A stretch of DNA of 19,336 nucleotides from contig CAZIHO010000064.1 in assembly GCA_964538875.1 (NCBI GenBank), positions 1 to 19,336 of the forward strand, in the 5' to 3' direction. Every line of letters starts with the position of its first letter. The first letter of the stretch is position 1. Below, one piece after another: positions 1-7,276 of the stretch. Position numbers and translations under genes: made by a program. The DNA is from CAZIHO01 sp964538875. GTDB lineage: Bacteria > Pseudomonadota > Gammaproteobacteria > Chromatiales > Chromatiaceae. The notes beneath the pieces were generated by a model, which searched no databases, was not told the origin of the DNA, and worked only from the letters and a program-made list of their open reading frames with translations.

Positions 1-650
1 GCCTTGGCCGCATCCCTGGGCGCCACCGCGCCGGCGGTGTTGGCGCCATCGGTGAGCAAAATCAGCACCCGGTTATCCTGGACCTTGTCCCGCAGCCGCT
101 TGACCGCCAACAGGATGGCGTCGCCGATGGCGGTATCCCGGCCCGCCAATCCGATCACCGCCTCTCCCAGCAGCGCCCTGACGCTGGTGCGGTCGTGGGT
201 CAGAGGTGCCTGGAGATAGGCCCGGGTACCGAACAGAAGCAGCCCCACCCGGTCCCCCTCACGCCGTTCGATGAAGCGTCCGGCCACCGCCTTGACCACG
301 TCCAGGCGGCTGGCGCGCCGATTGCCGAGTAGATAGTCCTGTTGCTCCATGGAGCCAGATAGGTCCACCGCCAGCATCAGATCCCGGCCCGACAGGGGCA
401 GTTCCACCGGCTCCCCCAACCATTCCGGCCGGGCCGCCGCCAGCACCAACAGAGTCCAGGCGGCCCAGGCCAGCAGGCGGCGGGGGCGGCTGGCGCCAAA
501 TCCGCTGCTCAAGGTGGCGGCGCCCAGGTCCTGGAAGAAGGGTAAGCGCAGGGCGCTGCCAGCGCCGGACCGGGCCGCCGGCGGCAGCCAGCGCGCCAGC
601 CAGGGCAAGGGCCAGGCCGCCAGCACCCAGGGCCACGCCAGACTCATCAT
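1..650 (-). CDS. batA: BatA-like VWA-domain membrane protein (3' end outside window)
   Basis: Open frame of 216 codons that runs off the left edge of the window. It starts at an ATG overlapping the upstream stop as ATGA (647-650); a second ATG follows immediately. Residues about 4-22 and 58-74 are hydrophobic, as in the N-terminal membrane anchors of BatA proteins. A von Willebrand factor A domain follows with a complete metal-ion-dependent adhesion site: DLSGSM (D96, S98, S100), the threonine in GRDTAIGDA (T173) and the aspartate in LLTDGANTAG (D201). BatA proteins are inner-membrane VWA proteins encoded with MoxR ATPases. Their exact role is not settled; aerotolerance, envelope stress and assembly of metalloenzyme complexes have been proposed. 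The order MoxR, DUF58, DUF4381, VWA is the classic one, so a second VWA/TPR protein and a BatD-like protein are expected beyond the edge. Family assignment is firm; the symbol is by similarity only. Confidence 0.9.
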   Translation of the reverse strand, partial: MMSLAWPWVLAAWPLPWLARWLPPAARSGAGSALRLPFFQDLGAATLSSGFGASRPRRLLAWAAWTLLVLAAARPEWLGEPVELPLSGRDLMLAVDLSGSMEQQDYLLGNRRASRLDVVKAVAGRFIERREGDRVGLLLFGTRAYLQAPLTHDRTSVRALLGEAVIGLAGRDTAIGDAILLAVKRLRDKVQDNRVLILLTDGANTAGAVAPRDAAK

Positions 651-1126
651 GGGCGGCGCTCCGCGTTGTGGTCGATCCAGGCCCCGGCCAGGCGCGCCAG
701 TTCCGCCACCGGCGGGTCGGCGGCGGGACGGTAGGGGCCTTCCGTCAGCAGAGCACCGAACTCAGCACCGAAACGGCCACCGCCGCCCTGGGCGTCCAAA
801 AATTCCAGCCAGGCGGAACCCGTGAGACCGGCCACATCCTGGCGTGGAAAGCGGGCCAGGGCGAAGCGGCGCAACAACCGGGACAAGCCCCGTAGAAAGG
901 CCACTCCGTCCCGCTGGCGCTGAAACTCCTGCTCTAGGTCTGCCAGCTCCGCCCGCGCCAGCCGCGCGGCGCGGCGCCGGAGCCGGCGCCTGGACCACCA
1001 GATCAGACCGCCCGCCAGCAAGGCCACGCCCAGCGCCGCCAGCAGCCACCAACCGGGCGCCGGCGGCCACCAGCTCACCGGGTCCGGTGCATGGTAGTCC
1101 CGCAGGTCCGCGAGGGGATCCGTCAC
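647..1126 (-). CDS. DUF4381 domain protein of the MoxR/Bat operon
   Basis: Predicted 159-residue protein. I start it at a GTG overlapping the DUF58 stop as GTGA (1123-1126), because the frame upstream of it is low-complexity sequence that only shadows the DUF58 gene. The N-terminus (VTDPLADLRDYHAPDPVSWW) is the typical DUF4381 opening. One transmembrane helix follows at about residues 27-46 (PGWWLLAALGVALLAGGLIW), then an arginine-rich cytosolic boundary and a helical tail. The tail has an LLRRFALARFPRQDVAGLTG segment characteristic of the family. DUF4381 proteins are small membrane proteins found between DUF58 and BatA genes, and their biochemical function is unknown. The 4-nt overlaps at both ends suggest translational coupling and fixed stoichiometry with its neighbours. 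Confidence 0.88.
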   Translation of the reverse strand: MTDPLADLRDYHAPDPVSWWPPAPGWWLLAALGVALLAGGLIWWSRRRLRRRAARLARAELADLEQEFQRQRDGVAFLRGLSRLLRRFALARFPRQDVAGLTGSAWLEFLDAQGGGGRFGAEFGALLTEGPYRPAADPPVAELARLAGAWIDHNAERRP

Positions 1127-2055
1127 GGGTTGGCCCTCCGGCCGCCCCTGGGGTGGGCGCCCAAGCCCCGCGCCAACGCCATCCCCACCGGCTCCTGGGT
1201 GCTCAGACTCAACAGGTGGGCCTGGTGGCGGCGGGACAGGTCTTCGAGCAAGGCCCGATGGTCCGCGAAGCGCTGGTACCAGGCGGCCCGCTGGGAGGCG
1301 GTCGAGGTGTCCACCCAACCCAGACGGCGGCCATCGCTGACCGGATAGGCACCCGGCGGCGGCGGCGCCATTTCCAGGGGGTCATAGATCTGGACCAGCA
1401 CCAGCTCACAACCGGCGCCGAGGCGCGCCAGCCAGGCGCCCGAGTCCGGGCTGAGGCCGGCGAAATCACTGAGCAGAAATAGCAGACTGCCGGGACGCAC
1501 CAGATGCACCAACTGCCCCACCGCCGCAGTGATGCCGGGATGGCCGCCCCGCGCATCGGCCTGGGGTCCTTCGGCGAGGGCCTTGAGCAGGGGCAGCAAG
1601 CCCTGGGCGCGGGCCGCCGGACGGCGCTCGAAATGGCGGGTTTCGTCGAACACCAGGCCGCCCACCCGATCCCCCTGGTCCGCCGCCGCCCAGGCCAGCA
1701 GCGCCGCCGCCTTGGCAGCCACCAGGGACTTGAACGCCACCCGGGTGCCAAATCTCATGCTGGGTCCCAGATCCACCAGCAGCCACAGGGGCCGTTCCCG
1801 TTCTTCCCGGAACAATTTGACGTGGGGCGCGCCGGCCCGGGCCGTGACCCGCCAATCCATGTTCCGCACCTCGTCACCGGGCTGATAGACCCGCGACTCA
1901 TCGAATTCCATGCCCCGGCCCCGGAACCGGGACAGGTGACCGCCGCCCCTGGTCGCCAACACCTTGCCGTGCGGACCCAGGCGCAACCGGCCCGCCTCGC
2001 CGCGCAGGGCGATCAGTTCCGCCAAGGTCGGGGCGATGCCGGGGCTGGGTGTCAC
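1123..2055 (-). CDS. DUF58 domain protein of the MoxR/Bat operon
   Basis: Predicted 310-residue protein with a GTG start that overlaps the moxR stop as GTGA (2052-2055). The next in-frame ATG lies inside the conserved core, so the GTG is needed. The DUF58 signature is clear at residues about 48-72, with GRGMEFDESRVYQPGDEVR followed by NMDWRVTAR. A VWA-like fold follows, beginning at LLVDLGPSMRFGT (residues 92-104). Its metal site is degenerate, DxGxS instead of DxSxS, so it may not bind metal in the usual way; variation here is common in this family. There is no obvious transmembrane segment or signal peptide, so a cytosolic or peripheral protein is likely. DUF58 proteins accompany MoxR ATPases and are thought to act as partners or adaptors of the AAA+ ring, but the mechanism is unproven. 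Confidence 0.92.
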   Translation of the reverse strand: MTPSPGIAPTLAELIALRGEAGRLRLGPHGKVLATRGGGHLSRFRGRGMEFDESRVYQPGDEVRNMDWRVTARAGAPHVKLFREERERPLWLLVDLGPSMRFGTRVAFKSLVAAKAAALLAWAAADQGDRVGGLVFDETRHFERRPAARAQGLLPLLKALAEGPQADARGGHPGITAAVGQLVHLVRPGSLLFLLSDFAGLSPDSGAWLARLGAGCELVLVQIYDPLEMAPPPPGAYPVSDGRRLGWVDTSTASQRAAWYQRFADHRALLEDLSRRHQAHLLSLSTQEPVGMALARGLGAHPRGGRRANP

Positions 2056-3062
2056 GGTACCGGCACCCGGTTCAGGAGTTCGCCGATGAATTGGTCCGGG
2101 GTGCGGCCTTGGGCCTCCGCCTCATAGGACAGCAGCACCCGATGGCGCAGCACGTCCGGCGCCAGTTCCTGGATGTCGCCGGGGGAAATGTAGTCCCGGC
2201 CCGCTAGCCAAGCCCGGGCCCGGGCGCAGCGGTCCAGGGCCAGGGTGGCGCGGGGGCTGGCGCCGAAGCGCAGCCAGTCGCCCAGATCGGCGCCGTAGGG
2301 CCGGGGGTCCCGGGTCGCCAGCACCAGATGCAGCAGATAATCCTCCAGGTCCGGCGCCAGATAGAGGTCCATGATCTGACGCCGCGCCGCGAACACCTCC
2401 TGCTGGCTGACCCGGACCGCCGGCGCGGCGGGTTCCTCGCTCAGGGCCTCCCGGCGATGCAAAGCCAGAATGGCCCGCTCGGTGGCCAGGTCCGGGTAAT
2501 CCACCCGCACGTGCAGCAAAAAGCGGTCCAGTTGCGCCTCCGGCAGAGGGTAAGTTCCCTCCTGCTCGATGGGATTCTGGGTCGCCATGACCAGAAATAA
2601 CTGGGGCAGCCGGTAGGTCTCCCGGCCCACCGTCACCTGACGCTCCCCCATGGCTTCCAGCAGGGCGGACTGAACCTTGGCCGGCGCCCGGTTGACCTCA
2701 TCCGCCAACAGCAGGTTGTGGAAGATGGGTCCCCGGTCGAAGCGGAAACTGCCGTCCTGGGGCCGGTAGATTTCGGTGCCGGTCAGATCGGCCGGCAGCA
2801 GGTCCGGGGTGAATTGGACCCGGTGAAAGTCCGCTTCCAGTCCCGACGCCAGGACCTTGACCGCCCGGGTCTTGGCCAGGCCCGGCGCCCCTTCCACCAA
2901 CAGATGGCCGTCCGCCAGCAGGGCGATCAACAACCGCTCGACCAAGGCATCCTGGCCCAGGATTTGGCTCCGGGCATGGCCGCGCAGGGACTCGAAGGCG
3001 GCCCGGCACCGGCTGCCACCGCCAGAGACGCCGGCCGGGCCGGTTTGGTCGGTCGTGTTCAT
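2052..3062 (-). CDS. MoxR-family AAA+ ATPase
   Basis: Predicted 336-residue cytosolic AAA+ ATPase. The ATG at 3062 is preceded by CTGGAG about 8 nt upstream, a good ribosome site. Walker A is GAPGLAKT (58-65), Walker B is LLLADE (117-122) followed by VNRAPAKVQSALLEAM, and the sensor-1 region is ATQNPIEQEGTYPLPEAQLDRFL (160-182), all diagnostic of MoxR. The C-terminal lid holds the sensor-2-like GASPRAT. MoxR ATPases act as chaperone-like machines that mature or activate partner proteins, often working with VWA proteins. Here it heads the chain moxR, DUF58, DUF4381, batA. The 146-bp gap upstream (3063-3208) contains a perfect 10-bp palindrome, TTCCCGGGAA, at 3147-3156, and I see no convincing -35/-10 pair there. 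Transcription may therefore start here or read through from the upstream gene. Confidence 0.96.
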   Translation of the reverse strand: MNTTDQTGPAGVSGGGSRCRAAFESLRGHARSQILGQDALVERLLIALLADGHLLVEGAPGLAKTRAVKVLASGLEADFHRVQFTPDLLPADLTGTEIYRPQDGSFRFDRGPIFHNLLLADEVNRAPAKVQSALLEAMGERQVTVGRETYRLPQLFLVMATQNPIEQEGTYPLPEAQLDRFLLHVRVDYPDLATERAILALHRREALSEEPAAPAVRVSQQEVFAARRQIMDLYLAPDLEDYLLHLVLATRDPRPYGADLGDWLRFGASPRATLALDRCARARAWLAGRDYISPGDIQELAPDVLRHRVLLSYEAEAQGRTPDQFIGELLNRVPVP

Positions 3063-3208
3063 GTGCTACTCCAGACAAAGGGAACGTGCGCCACTAGGAG
3101 CGCGACGGAAAAATCTGGTGACAAAGACCGCGACCGGCAGGCTAGGTTCCCGGGAAGACCGGGGCTAGGCGCCAATCAAGCCCGGCTGTACGGAGTAACC
3201 GGCCGGGA

Positions 3209-3889
3209 CTAGCGGCTGGCGGGCGGATCCCCGGACCCAGGTGGCGGATAATAGGAGCCACCCCCGAGGGGCGGATAGGTCAGATAGGGTGAGGGCAGCA
3301 CATAGGGCGCCGGGTCCCGGTGGCTTGAGGGCGGCGGTTCCGCCTTGTCGGCGGGTTCCTTGTCCTTGCTAGAGCCACGGCTGGACGAGGAGCCGCCACT
3401 CTCGGTGGGACGGAACTTGAACCCCGGCCCCCAATCCGGGCGCCGGCCGTCGGTTGGATTGGGGTAGCCCTGGGGAGACACGCTGCCCATACCCGGCGTG
3501 GGCGGCGCATAGCTAGGTCCGCCATAGGAATAGGGCGGATTGGCACCCATACCCGAAGCGCCGCCCATGCCCGGCGTAGGGGGCGCGTAGCTAGGTCCAC
3601 CATAGGAATAGGGCGGATTGGCCGCACCCATGCCGGACCCGGGCGCGGGCATACCGCTCCAATAATCCCAGTTCCCGCTGGCCGGGGTATCCTGCCGCCA
3701 ACCCGGGGGCTGGGCGCGGACCGGCGGCTCGGCGCGGCGCGGCATCGGCGCCGGGCTGGACTTACCGGCTGGCCGCTTGGCTTCCGCCTCCCGCGGCGGC
3801 GGGCTGGCGCCGGGCCAAAACCAGATCCCGGCCAGCAGGCCCAGCACGAAGGCGATAATGAGCTTTTTATTGGCGGCTGCCCACTGCAT
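3209..3889 (-). CDS. Membrane-anchored proline/glycine-rich protein, function unknown
   Basis: Predicted 226-residue protein that I do not recognise. The ATG at 3889 is preceded by AAGGA about 9 nt upstream. A positively charged start (NKK) and one hydrophobic helix at residues 10-26 (LIIAFVLGLLAGIWFWP) predict an uncleaved N-in anchor or a signal sequence. The rest is low complexity, rich in Pro, Gly, Ser and Tyr. Residues about 87-109 and 114-135 are near-identical tandem copies containing NPPYSYGGPSYAPPTPGMG. A Ser/Lys/Glu-rich stretch follows, then a Pro/Tyr-rich C-terminus. Tyr/Pro-rich repeats of this kind suggest a disordered periplasmic or surface-exposed segment, but this is inference. 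It lies just upstream of the MoxR operon on the same strand, 146 bp away, and could be co-transcribed. The clean ribosome site and uninterrupted frame support a real gene; the low complexity is the main reason for doubt. Confidence 0.7.
   Translation of the reverse strand: MQWAAANKKLIIAFVLGLLAGIWFWPGASPPPREAEAKRPAGKSSPAPMPRRAEPPVRAQPPGWRQDTPASGNWDYWSGMPAPGSGMGAANPPYSYGGPSYAPPTPGMGGASGMGANPPYSYGGPSYAPPTPGMGSVSPQGYPNPTDGRRPDWGPGFKFRPTESGGSSSSRGSSKDKEPADKAEPPPSSHRDPAPYVLPSPYLTYPPLGGGSYYPPPGSGDPPASR
3486..3631. repeat. Two-copy in-frame tandem repeat, about 78-bp unit
   Basis: Two near-identical copies begin at 3486 and 3564 inside the proline/glycine-rich gene. They share cores such as AGCTAGGTCC and CATAGGAATAGGGCGGATTGG and differ by a few substitutions and one extra codon. 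The differences and the in-frame unit length indicate a duplication kept under coding selection. Confidence 0.9.
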
Positions 3890-4205
3890 CTGGCTTGTCC
3901 TTACTTGGGTTCGCGGCGCGACGGATAAGCCCAGGAGAAATCCACCCGCTGAGCCCCAACCCGTTCGACCATGACTGCTCGCCCGGTCCGGTGAGATGAC
4001 CGGCGCGATCCGGCCGGTTGGCGAGCGTCCGGACCCTGGTTCCCCGGACCTGGTGGACGATGTCCTAATTTACCAGGGCCGGGCGGGAAATGCCGTGTCG
4101 GCTGGCCCTGGGAGTTCCAGCCGCTGCAAGGTTGTTTTTTTGATGCGGCTAGGCTAAAAACCTGTCGCTTGTTTTTGTTGGCTATTTTTTCCCCGGCGAG
4201 GTCCC
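3890..4205. other. Gene-free region with GC-rich repeats and an A+T-rich end
   Basis: This 316-bp stretch separates the divergent proline/glycine-rich gene and the first L,D-transpeptidase gene. I see no credible gene in it. The left half holds GGTCCGG at 3985-3991 in inverted orientation to two CCGGACC copies at 4029-4035 and 4044-4050; the latter two sit in a short direct repeat of CCGGACC(C)TGGT. An 8-bp inverted repeat, CCAGGGCC (4073-4080) and GGCCCTGG (4104-4111), encloses a 23-nt loop. From about 4131 to 4195 composition turns sharply A+T-rich with several T-tracts, as expected for a promoter region serving the transpeptidase gene. Confidence 0.6.
4132..4160 (+). promoter_or_regulatory. 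Candidate sigma-70 promoter of the first L,D-transpeptidase gene
   Basis: TTGTTT at 4132-4137 and TAAAAA at 4155-4160 are separated by 17 bp, each matching 4 of 6 consensus positions. They lie in an A+T-rich island that stands out in this GC-rich region, about 45 bp before the start codon. Identified by eye only. Confidence 0.4.
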
Positions 4206-4772
4206 ATGACGATTTCTCTTTGGTCAAGATTATTTTTATTACTAGCCCTGTTGGGTTCCCCGGTGGTTTGGAGCGGGACCCAGTCCCGGGACGACCTGCT
4301 GGTGGTGGTGGACACCCAGGCCCAGCGGCTGGATGTCCTGAACGGCGATAAGGTGGTGTTTAGCGCGGACGGCATCGCCATCGGCCGGGGCGGGGCCGGC
4401 GCCGAGCGCCGCCGGGGCGATGCCAAGACGCCCTTGGGCCACTTCCAGATCACGGAAATCAAGCCCAGCAAAACCTTTGGCACCTTCCTGCTGCTGGACT
4501 TCCCCCGGCGCGGCCACGTGGAAGCGGCGCTCAGGTCCGGCCTCATCAGCGAGGCGGAGCGCAACCGGCTGATTCGCGCCATCGAACGGGGCCAACCGCC
4601 ACCCCAGGACTCGCCCCTGGGAGGTCAGATTGGCATCCATGGGGTGGGCACCGGCAACCCCAGGCTGCATGCCCTGACCAACTGGACCTCCGGTTGCGTG
4701 GCCCTCACCAACTCCCAGCTCAGTCAACTGCTGCGTCTGGTGTCGGTGGGAACCGAGGTGGTGATTCGCTAG
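4206..4772 (+). CDS. Exported L,D-transpeptidase (YkuD domain), short form
   Basis: Predicted 188-residue protein. The ATG at 4206 follows a GCGAGG ribosome site. Residues 1-24 form a signal peptide (LFLLLALLGSPVVWSG), after which a single YkuD catalytic domain fills the protein. The active-site region is clear: IHGVGTGNP with H145, and TSGCVALTN with the nucleophilic C164. YkuD enzymes act in the periplasm. They form 3-3 cross-links in peptidoglycan, attach or release Braun-type lipoproteins, or in some cases act as hydrolases. The NWTSGCVALTN form resembles the YafK-like branch, but I cannot tell transferase from hydrolase activity here. The gene converges with a second YkuD gene 55 bp away, so two L,D-transpeptidases of different architecture sit side by side. 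A probable promoter lies at 4132-4160. Confidence 0.93.
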   Translation: MTISLWSRLFLLLALLGSPVVWSGTQSRDDLLVVVDTQAQRLDVLNGDKVVFSADGIAIGRGGAGAERRRGDAKTPLGHFQITEIKPSKTFGTFLLLDFPRRGHVEAALRSGLISEAERNRLIRAIERGQPPPQDSPLGGQIGIHGVGTGNPRLHALTNWTSGCVALTNSQLSQLLRLVSVGTEVVIR

Positions 4773-4780
4773 GCCCTCCT

Positions 4781-4802
4781 CCGGGTGGCCCGGGCCGCCC
4801 GG
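4781..4802. repeat. 22-bp near-perfect palindrome between convergent genes, possible bidirectional terminator
   Basis: The left arm CCGGGTGGCCC (4781-4791) and right arm GGGCCGCCCGG (4792-4802) are complementary apart from one T:G position. It lies 8 bp after one stop codon and 25 bp from the opposing gene's stop. No T-tract follows on either strand, so it is not a textbook intrinsic terminator, but position and stem strength fit a shared transcript end or mRNA 3' stabiliser. Confidence 0.5.
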
Positions 4803-4827
4803 AACCTGGTCCCGCAGCTCCGGACGC

Positions 4828-5742
4828 CTATTTGGAAATCGGCACCGGAATGCCCTTTTTCTCTTCCACGGCCCGCTTGAAGGCCCCGTTGTCCAACACG
4901 AACGGGCGCTTGGCCTTCATCTTGTTCACCAGATCCTGGGCCGCGCCCAGCAGGTCCTCGACCCGCTTGGTATCCTCCTCCAAGGGCGGATGCACCTCGA
5001 TGAACAGGGTATCCGCCACCCAGCCGAGCTTGATGGGTTCGTCCACGAAATTGACCGGCATGCTGACCGCCACCTTGTTGAATACAGTGGCGATGTCCTC
5101 CGGGTACAGGCGGATGCAGCCGTGGGTCGCCCGCATACCCAGGCCCCAGGGTTTGTCGGTGCCGTGGATCAAATAGCTGGGCAGGCCGAGGCGCAACGCG
5201 TAACCACCCAGGGGGTTATCCGGACCCGCTGGCACCTCGTCCGGCAAGGTCCGCCCTTCCTGGATCGCCTCCGCCTTGAGGGAGGCGGTGGGGCGCCACA
5301 CCGGGTCCTTATCCTTGGCGGTAATCTTGGTGACGCCCAAGGGCGTGCGCCAGTCGTAACGGCCGATACTAATGGGATGCACTTCCACCTTGGGCGGCGT
5401 ACCCTTGGCGCCGGGCAGGTAGAGGTAGAGACGCATTTCCGGCAGGTTCAGCACCAGCCCCTCGCGGCGGGCAGTGGGCAGGATGTGACGGGTCGGCAGC
5501 AGCACCTTGGTGCCCGCGCCGGGGATCCAGAGGTCCATGCCGGGATTGGCGTTGGCGATATGACCCTGGCCGAGGCCGTTGCGGCGCGCGATGTCCAACA
5601 GGGTGTCCTCGTAAGCGGCCTTTTCATAGCGAATCTTGCCCACCACATCCACGTCATCCGGGGGCAAGATGAATTCCTCGGCGCCCAGATTGGAGCCCAA
5701 CAAAGCAAGCAAGCACCACAACAACCACAAGTGTTTTTTCAT
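4828..5742 (-). CDS. Exported LysM-like plus YkuD L,D-transpeptidase (ErfK/YbiS type)
   Basis: Predicted 304-residue protein starting at the ATG at 5742 (MKKHLWLLW). The longer frame upstream lacks conserved sequence and crosses the divergent gene's start. Residues 1-21 are a signal peptide. A LysM-like segment at about 42-86 (YEDTLLDIARRNGLG to GTKVLLPTRHILP) should bind peptidoglycan. The YkuD domain at about 94-235 carries LIHGTDKP (H193) and ATHGCIRLYPED (C209). A charged helical tail follows and may be an accessory region. This layout matches ErfK/YbiS/YcfS/YnhG enzymes, which in enterobacteria anchor Braun lipoprotein to peptidoglycan or make 3-3 cross-links. The substrate cannot be decided from sequence, and no lpp-like gene is in this window. 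Divergent from the caspase-like gene, with 103 bp between the start codons. Confidence 0.95.
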   Translation of the reverse strand: MKKHLWLLWCLLALLGSNLGAEEFILPPDDVDVVGKIRYEKAAYEDTLLDIARRNGLGQGHIANANPGMDLWIPGAGTKVLLPTRHILPTARREGLVLNLPEMRLYLYLPGAKGTPPKVEVHPISIGRYDWRTPLGVTKITAKDKDPVWRPTASLKAEAIQEGRTLPDEVPAGPDNPLGGYALRLGLPSYLIHGTDKPWGLGMRATHGCIRLYPEDIATVFNKVAVSMPVNFVDEPIKLGWVADTLFIEVHPPLEEDTKRVEDLLGAAQDLVNKMKAKRPFVLDNGAFKRAVEEKKGIPVPISK

Positions 5743-5845
5743 CAAGATTCCATGCTGGTATCGGTCGGGGGCGCGGCGGCAACCCCACGAAATGTCTGAT
5801 ACAGTGGGCAACTCATACCGCCGCCTACACCCAATAAGGCCTTCC

Positions 5846-7267
5846 ATGCCGATGCGCCCCCTCCTCCTACTGGTTTCCTTGTTGTTGAGCCCGCTCCCCG
5901 CGCTGCCGGCCTTGGACCAGGTCTGGCTGGTGGGTGGCGGACCTGATTTATTCAACAGTCAGGTACAGATTGAACGCAACATCCTTTGGACCCTGGAAAC
6001 CCTGGGACAATTGCCGGGCGGGCGCCGCGTCCAGGTGTATTTTACCGACGGCGAGGATCCAGCCCCAGACGTCGTCGAATGGGCGCCGGCCCTGGGCGCG
6101 GAGCAACTGGAGCCCCTGGCCAGGGTATTCGACGCCCAATGGGGCAACGGGGAACAATACCGCAATCATCGCATTCCGGACGTGGCCGGAGCCACCACCC
6201 TGGACAGCCTGAGGACCGCCCTCGGCGCCGGACTGGGTCAACTGGACGCCACGGGCCGCGCCTGGCTGATTTTCGACGGCCACGGCGGTCGCGGCAGCCA
6301 GGGCAACAACCGGCTACACCTCTGGGACAATGGCCAGTTGTCGGTGCGGGAGTTGGGGCAATGGCTGGATCAGGCGCCGGAAGGGGCAAGGATCCGGTTC
6401 CTGTTCACCCAGTGCTACGCCGGCGGCTTTGGCAGCTTGGCGGTGGCGGACCGGGACCGGTGCGGATTCCTGGCCGTATCCGCCGACCAGACCGCAGAAG
6501 GCTGCTCGGCGGCCATCGAGGGCGAGGACTACCAAGACTACAGCACCCATTTCTTCGCCGCCCTGGCTGGACACCGCCGGGATGGGTCGGCCCTGCCCAG
6601 CAACCCGGACCGGGACGGGGACGGGCGGGTCACGCCCCTGGAAGCCCATCATTACACCCTGCTCCAGGCCAACAGCAGCGACATTCCCCGCTCCACCAGT
6701 GAATTGCTGCTGGAACAGTGGCAGCCCTGGTACCTGTCCGCGTTGGCGCTGGTCAACCCGGCGCCGGCGGATAATCCCTACCGGACCTTGGCTGACGCCC
6801 TGATGCATCTGGCCAATCTGGACCCGGCCCGGGATGGGGAGCCGGCCCTGGCGCGCCGGACATCCGCCCTCAGGGCCCAGACCCGGCAACTGGCCCAGGA
6901 ACAGGCCGCCCTGGCCCAGCAAACCGAGCAACTGCGCCAGACTCTGGTGGATGAACTCCAGCGCCGCTGGCCGGCGCTGCGTAATCCCTACAGCCGCCAG
7001 TTTGCCCAGTTTCTGGCCCAGGACCTGGACGCCGCCCAAACCTTCATCCAGGCCCGCGAGGATTATCAGCGGCTCAAAGCGAACCAAGACGCCCTGGGGG
7101 AATTGGCCAGCCGTGCCCTAGAGTTGGAGCGGGCCGCCACCCGGCTGGAAAAAATCCGCCATTTGGGCGCATTGGCCACCAAACTGGCGGCCCTGGAACA
7201 GATCGGTCCGCCGGAGTTGCGGGCGCGCTACGCCACCCTGCGGGCCTGCGAGACGGCGCCTTTCTAG
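5846..7267 (+). CDS. Exported caspase/legumain-like (clan CD) cysteine peptidase with EF-hand loop
   Basis: Predicted 473-residue protein. I start at the ATG at 5846, with AAGG 6 nt upstream; a second ATG two codons later is possible, and the frame further upstream overlaps the divergent gene. Residues 1-22 form a signal peptide (LLLLVSLLLSPLPALPA). The clan CD catalytic pair is visible: a hydrophobic strand then FDGHGG (H146), and a second strand then FTQCYAGGF (C190). This places it near C13 legumain-like or caspase-like peptidases. Residues 255-266 read DRDGDGRVTPLE, a complete EF-hand calcium loop with ligands at 255, 257, 259, 263 and 266. The C-terminal part (about 335-450) is rich in Ala, Gln, Leu, Glu and Arg and predicted to be long helices or coiled coil. 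No transmembrane anchor follows the signal, so it is likely periplasmic or secreted. Substrate unknown. It ends 9 bp before the convergent kinase gene. Confidence 0.85.
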   Translation: MPMRPLLLLVSLLLSPLPALPALDQVWLVGGGPDLFNSQVQIERNILWTLETLGQLPGGRRVQVYFTDGEDPAPDVVEWAPALGAEQLEPLARVFDAQWGNGEQYRNHRIPDVAGATTLDSLRTALGAGLGQLDATGRAWLIFDGHGGRGSQGNNRLHLWDNGQLSVRELGQWLDQAPEGARIRFLFTQCYAGGFGSLAVADRDRCGFLAVSADQTAEGCSAAIEGEDYQDYSTHFFAALAGHRRDGSALPSNPDRDGDGRVTPLEAHHYTLLQANSSDIPRSTSELLLEQWQPWYLSALALVNPAPADNPYRTLADALMHLANLDPARDGEPALARRTSALRAQTRQLAQEQAALAQQTEQLRQTLVDELQRRWPALRNPYSRQFAQFLAQDLDAAQTFIQAREDYQRLKANQDALGELASRALELERAATRLEKIRHLGALATKLAALEQIGPPELRARYATLRACETAPF

Positions 7268-7276
7268 AGGCGCCGC

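Noticed and set aside
844..2127. Long plus-strand frames opposite the DUF4381 and DUF58 genes
   Set aside because: They are antisense shadows with high Arg/Pro/Ala content, no domains and no ribosome sites. The same holds for the long opposite-strand frames over the kinase, permease and MFS genes.
3901..4227. Minus-strand open frame of 108 codons between the proline-rich gene and the transpeptidase gene
   Set aside because: It overlaps the promoter and start of the transpeptidase gene, has no recognisable domain and no good ribosome site, and looks like chance coding in GC-rich DNA. A 23-codon version starting near 3971 is equally unsupported.
5636..5845. N-terminal extension of the caspase-like frame
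   Set aside because: It overlaps the divergent transpeptidase gene, has no conserved sequence and would bury the signal peptide 70 residues inside the protein.
5743..5955. N-terminal extension of the second transpeptidase frame
   Set aside because: It crosses the divergent gene start and precedes a clear signal peptide beginning MKKHLWLLW.
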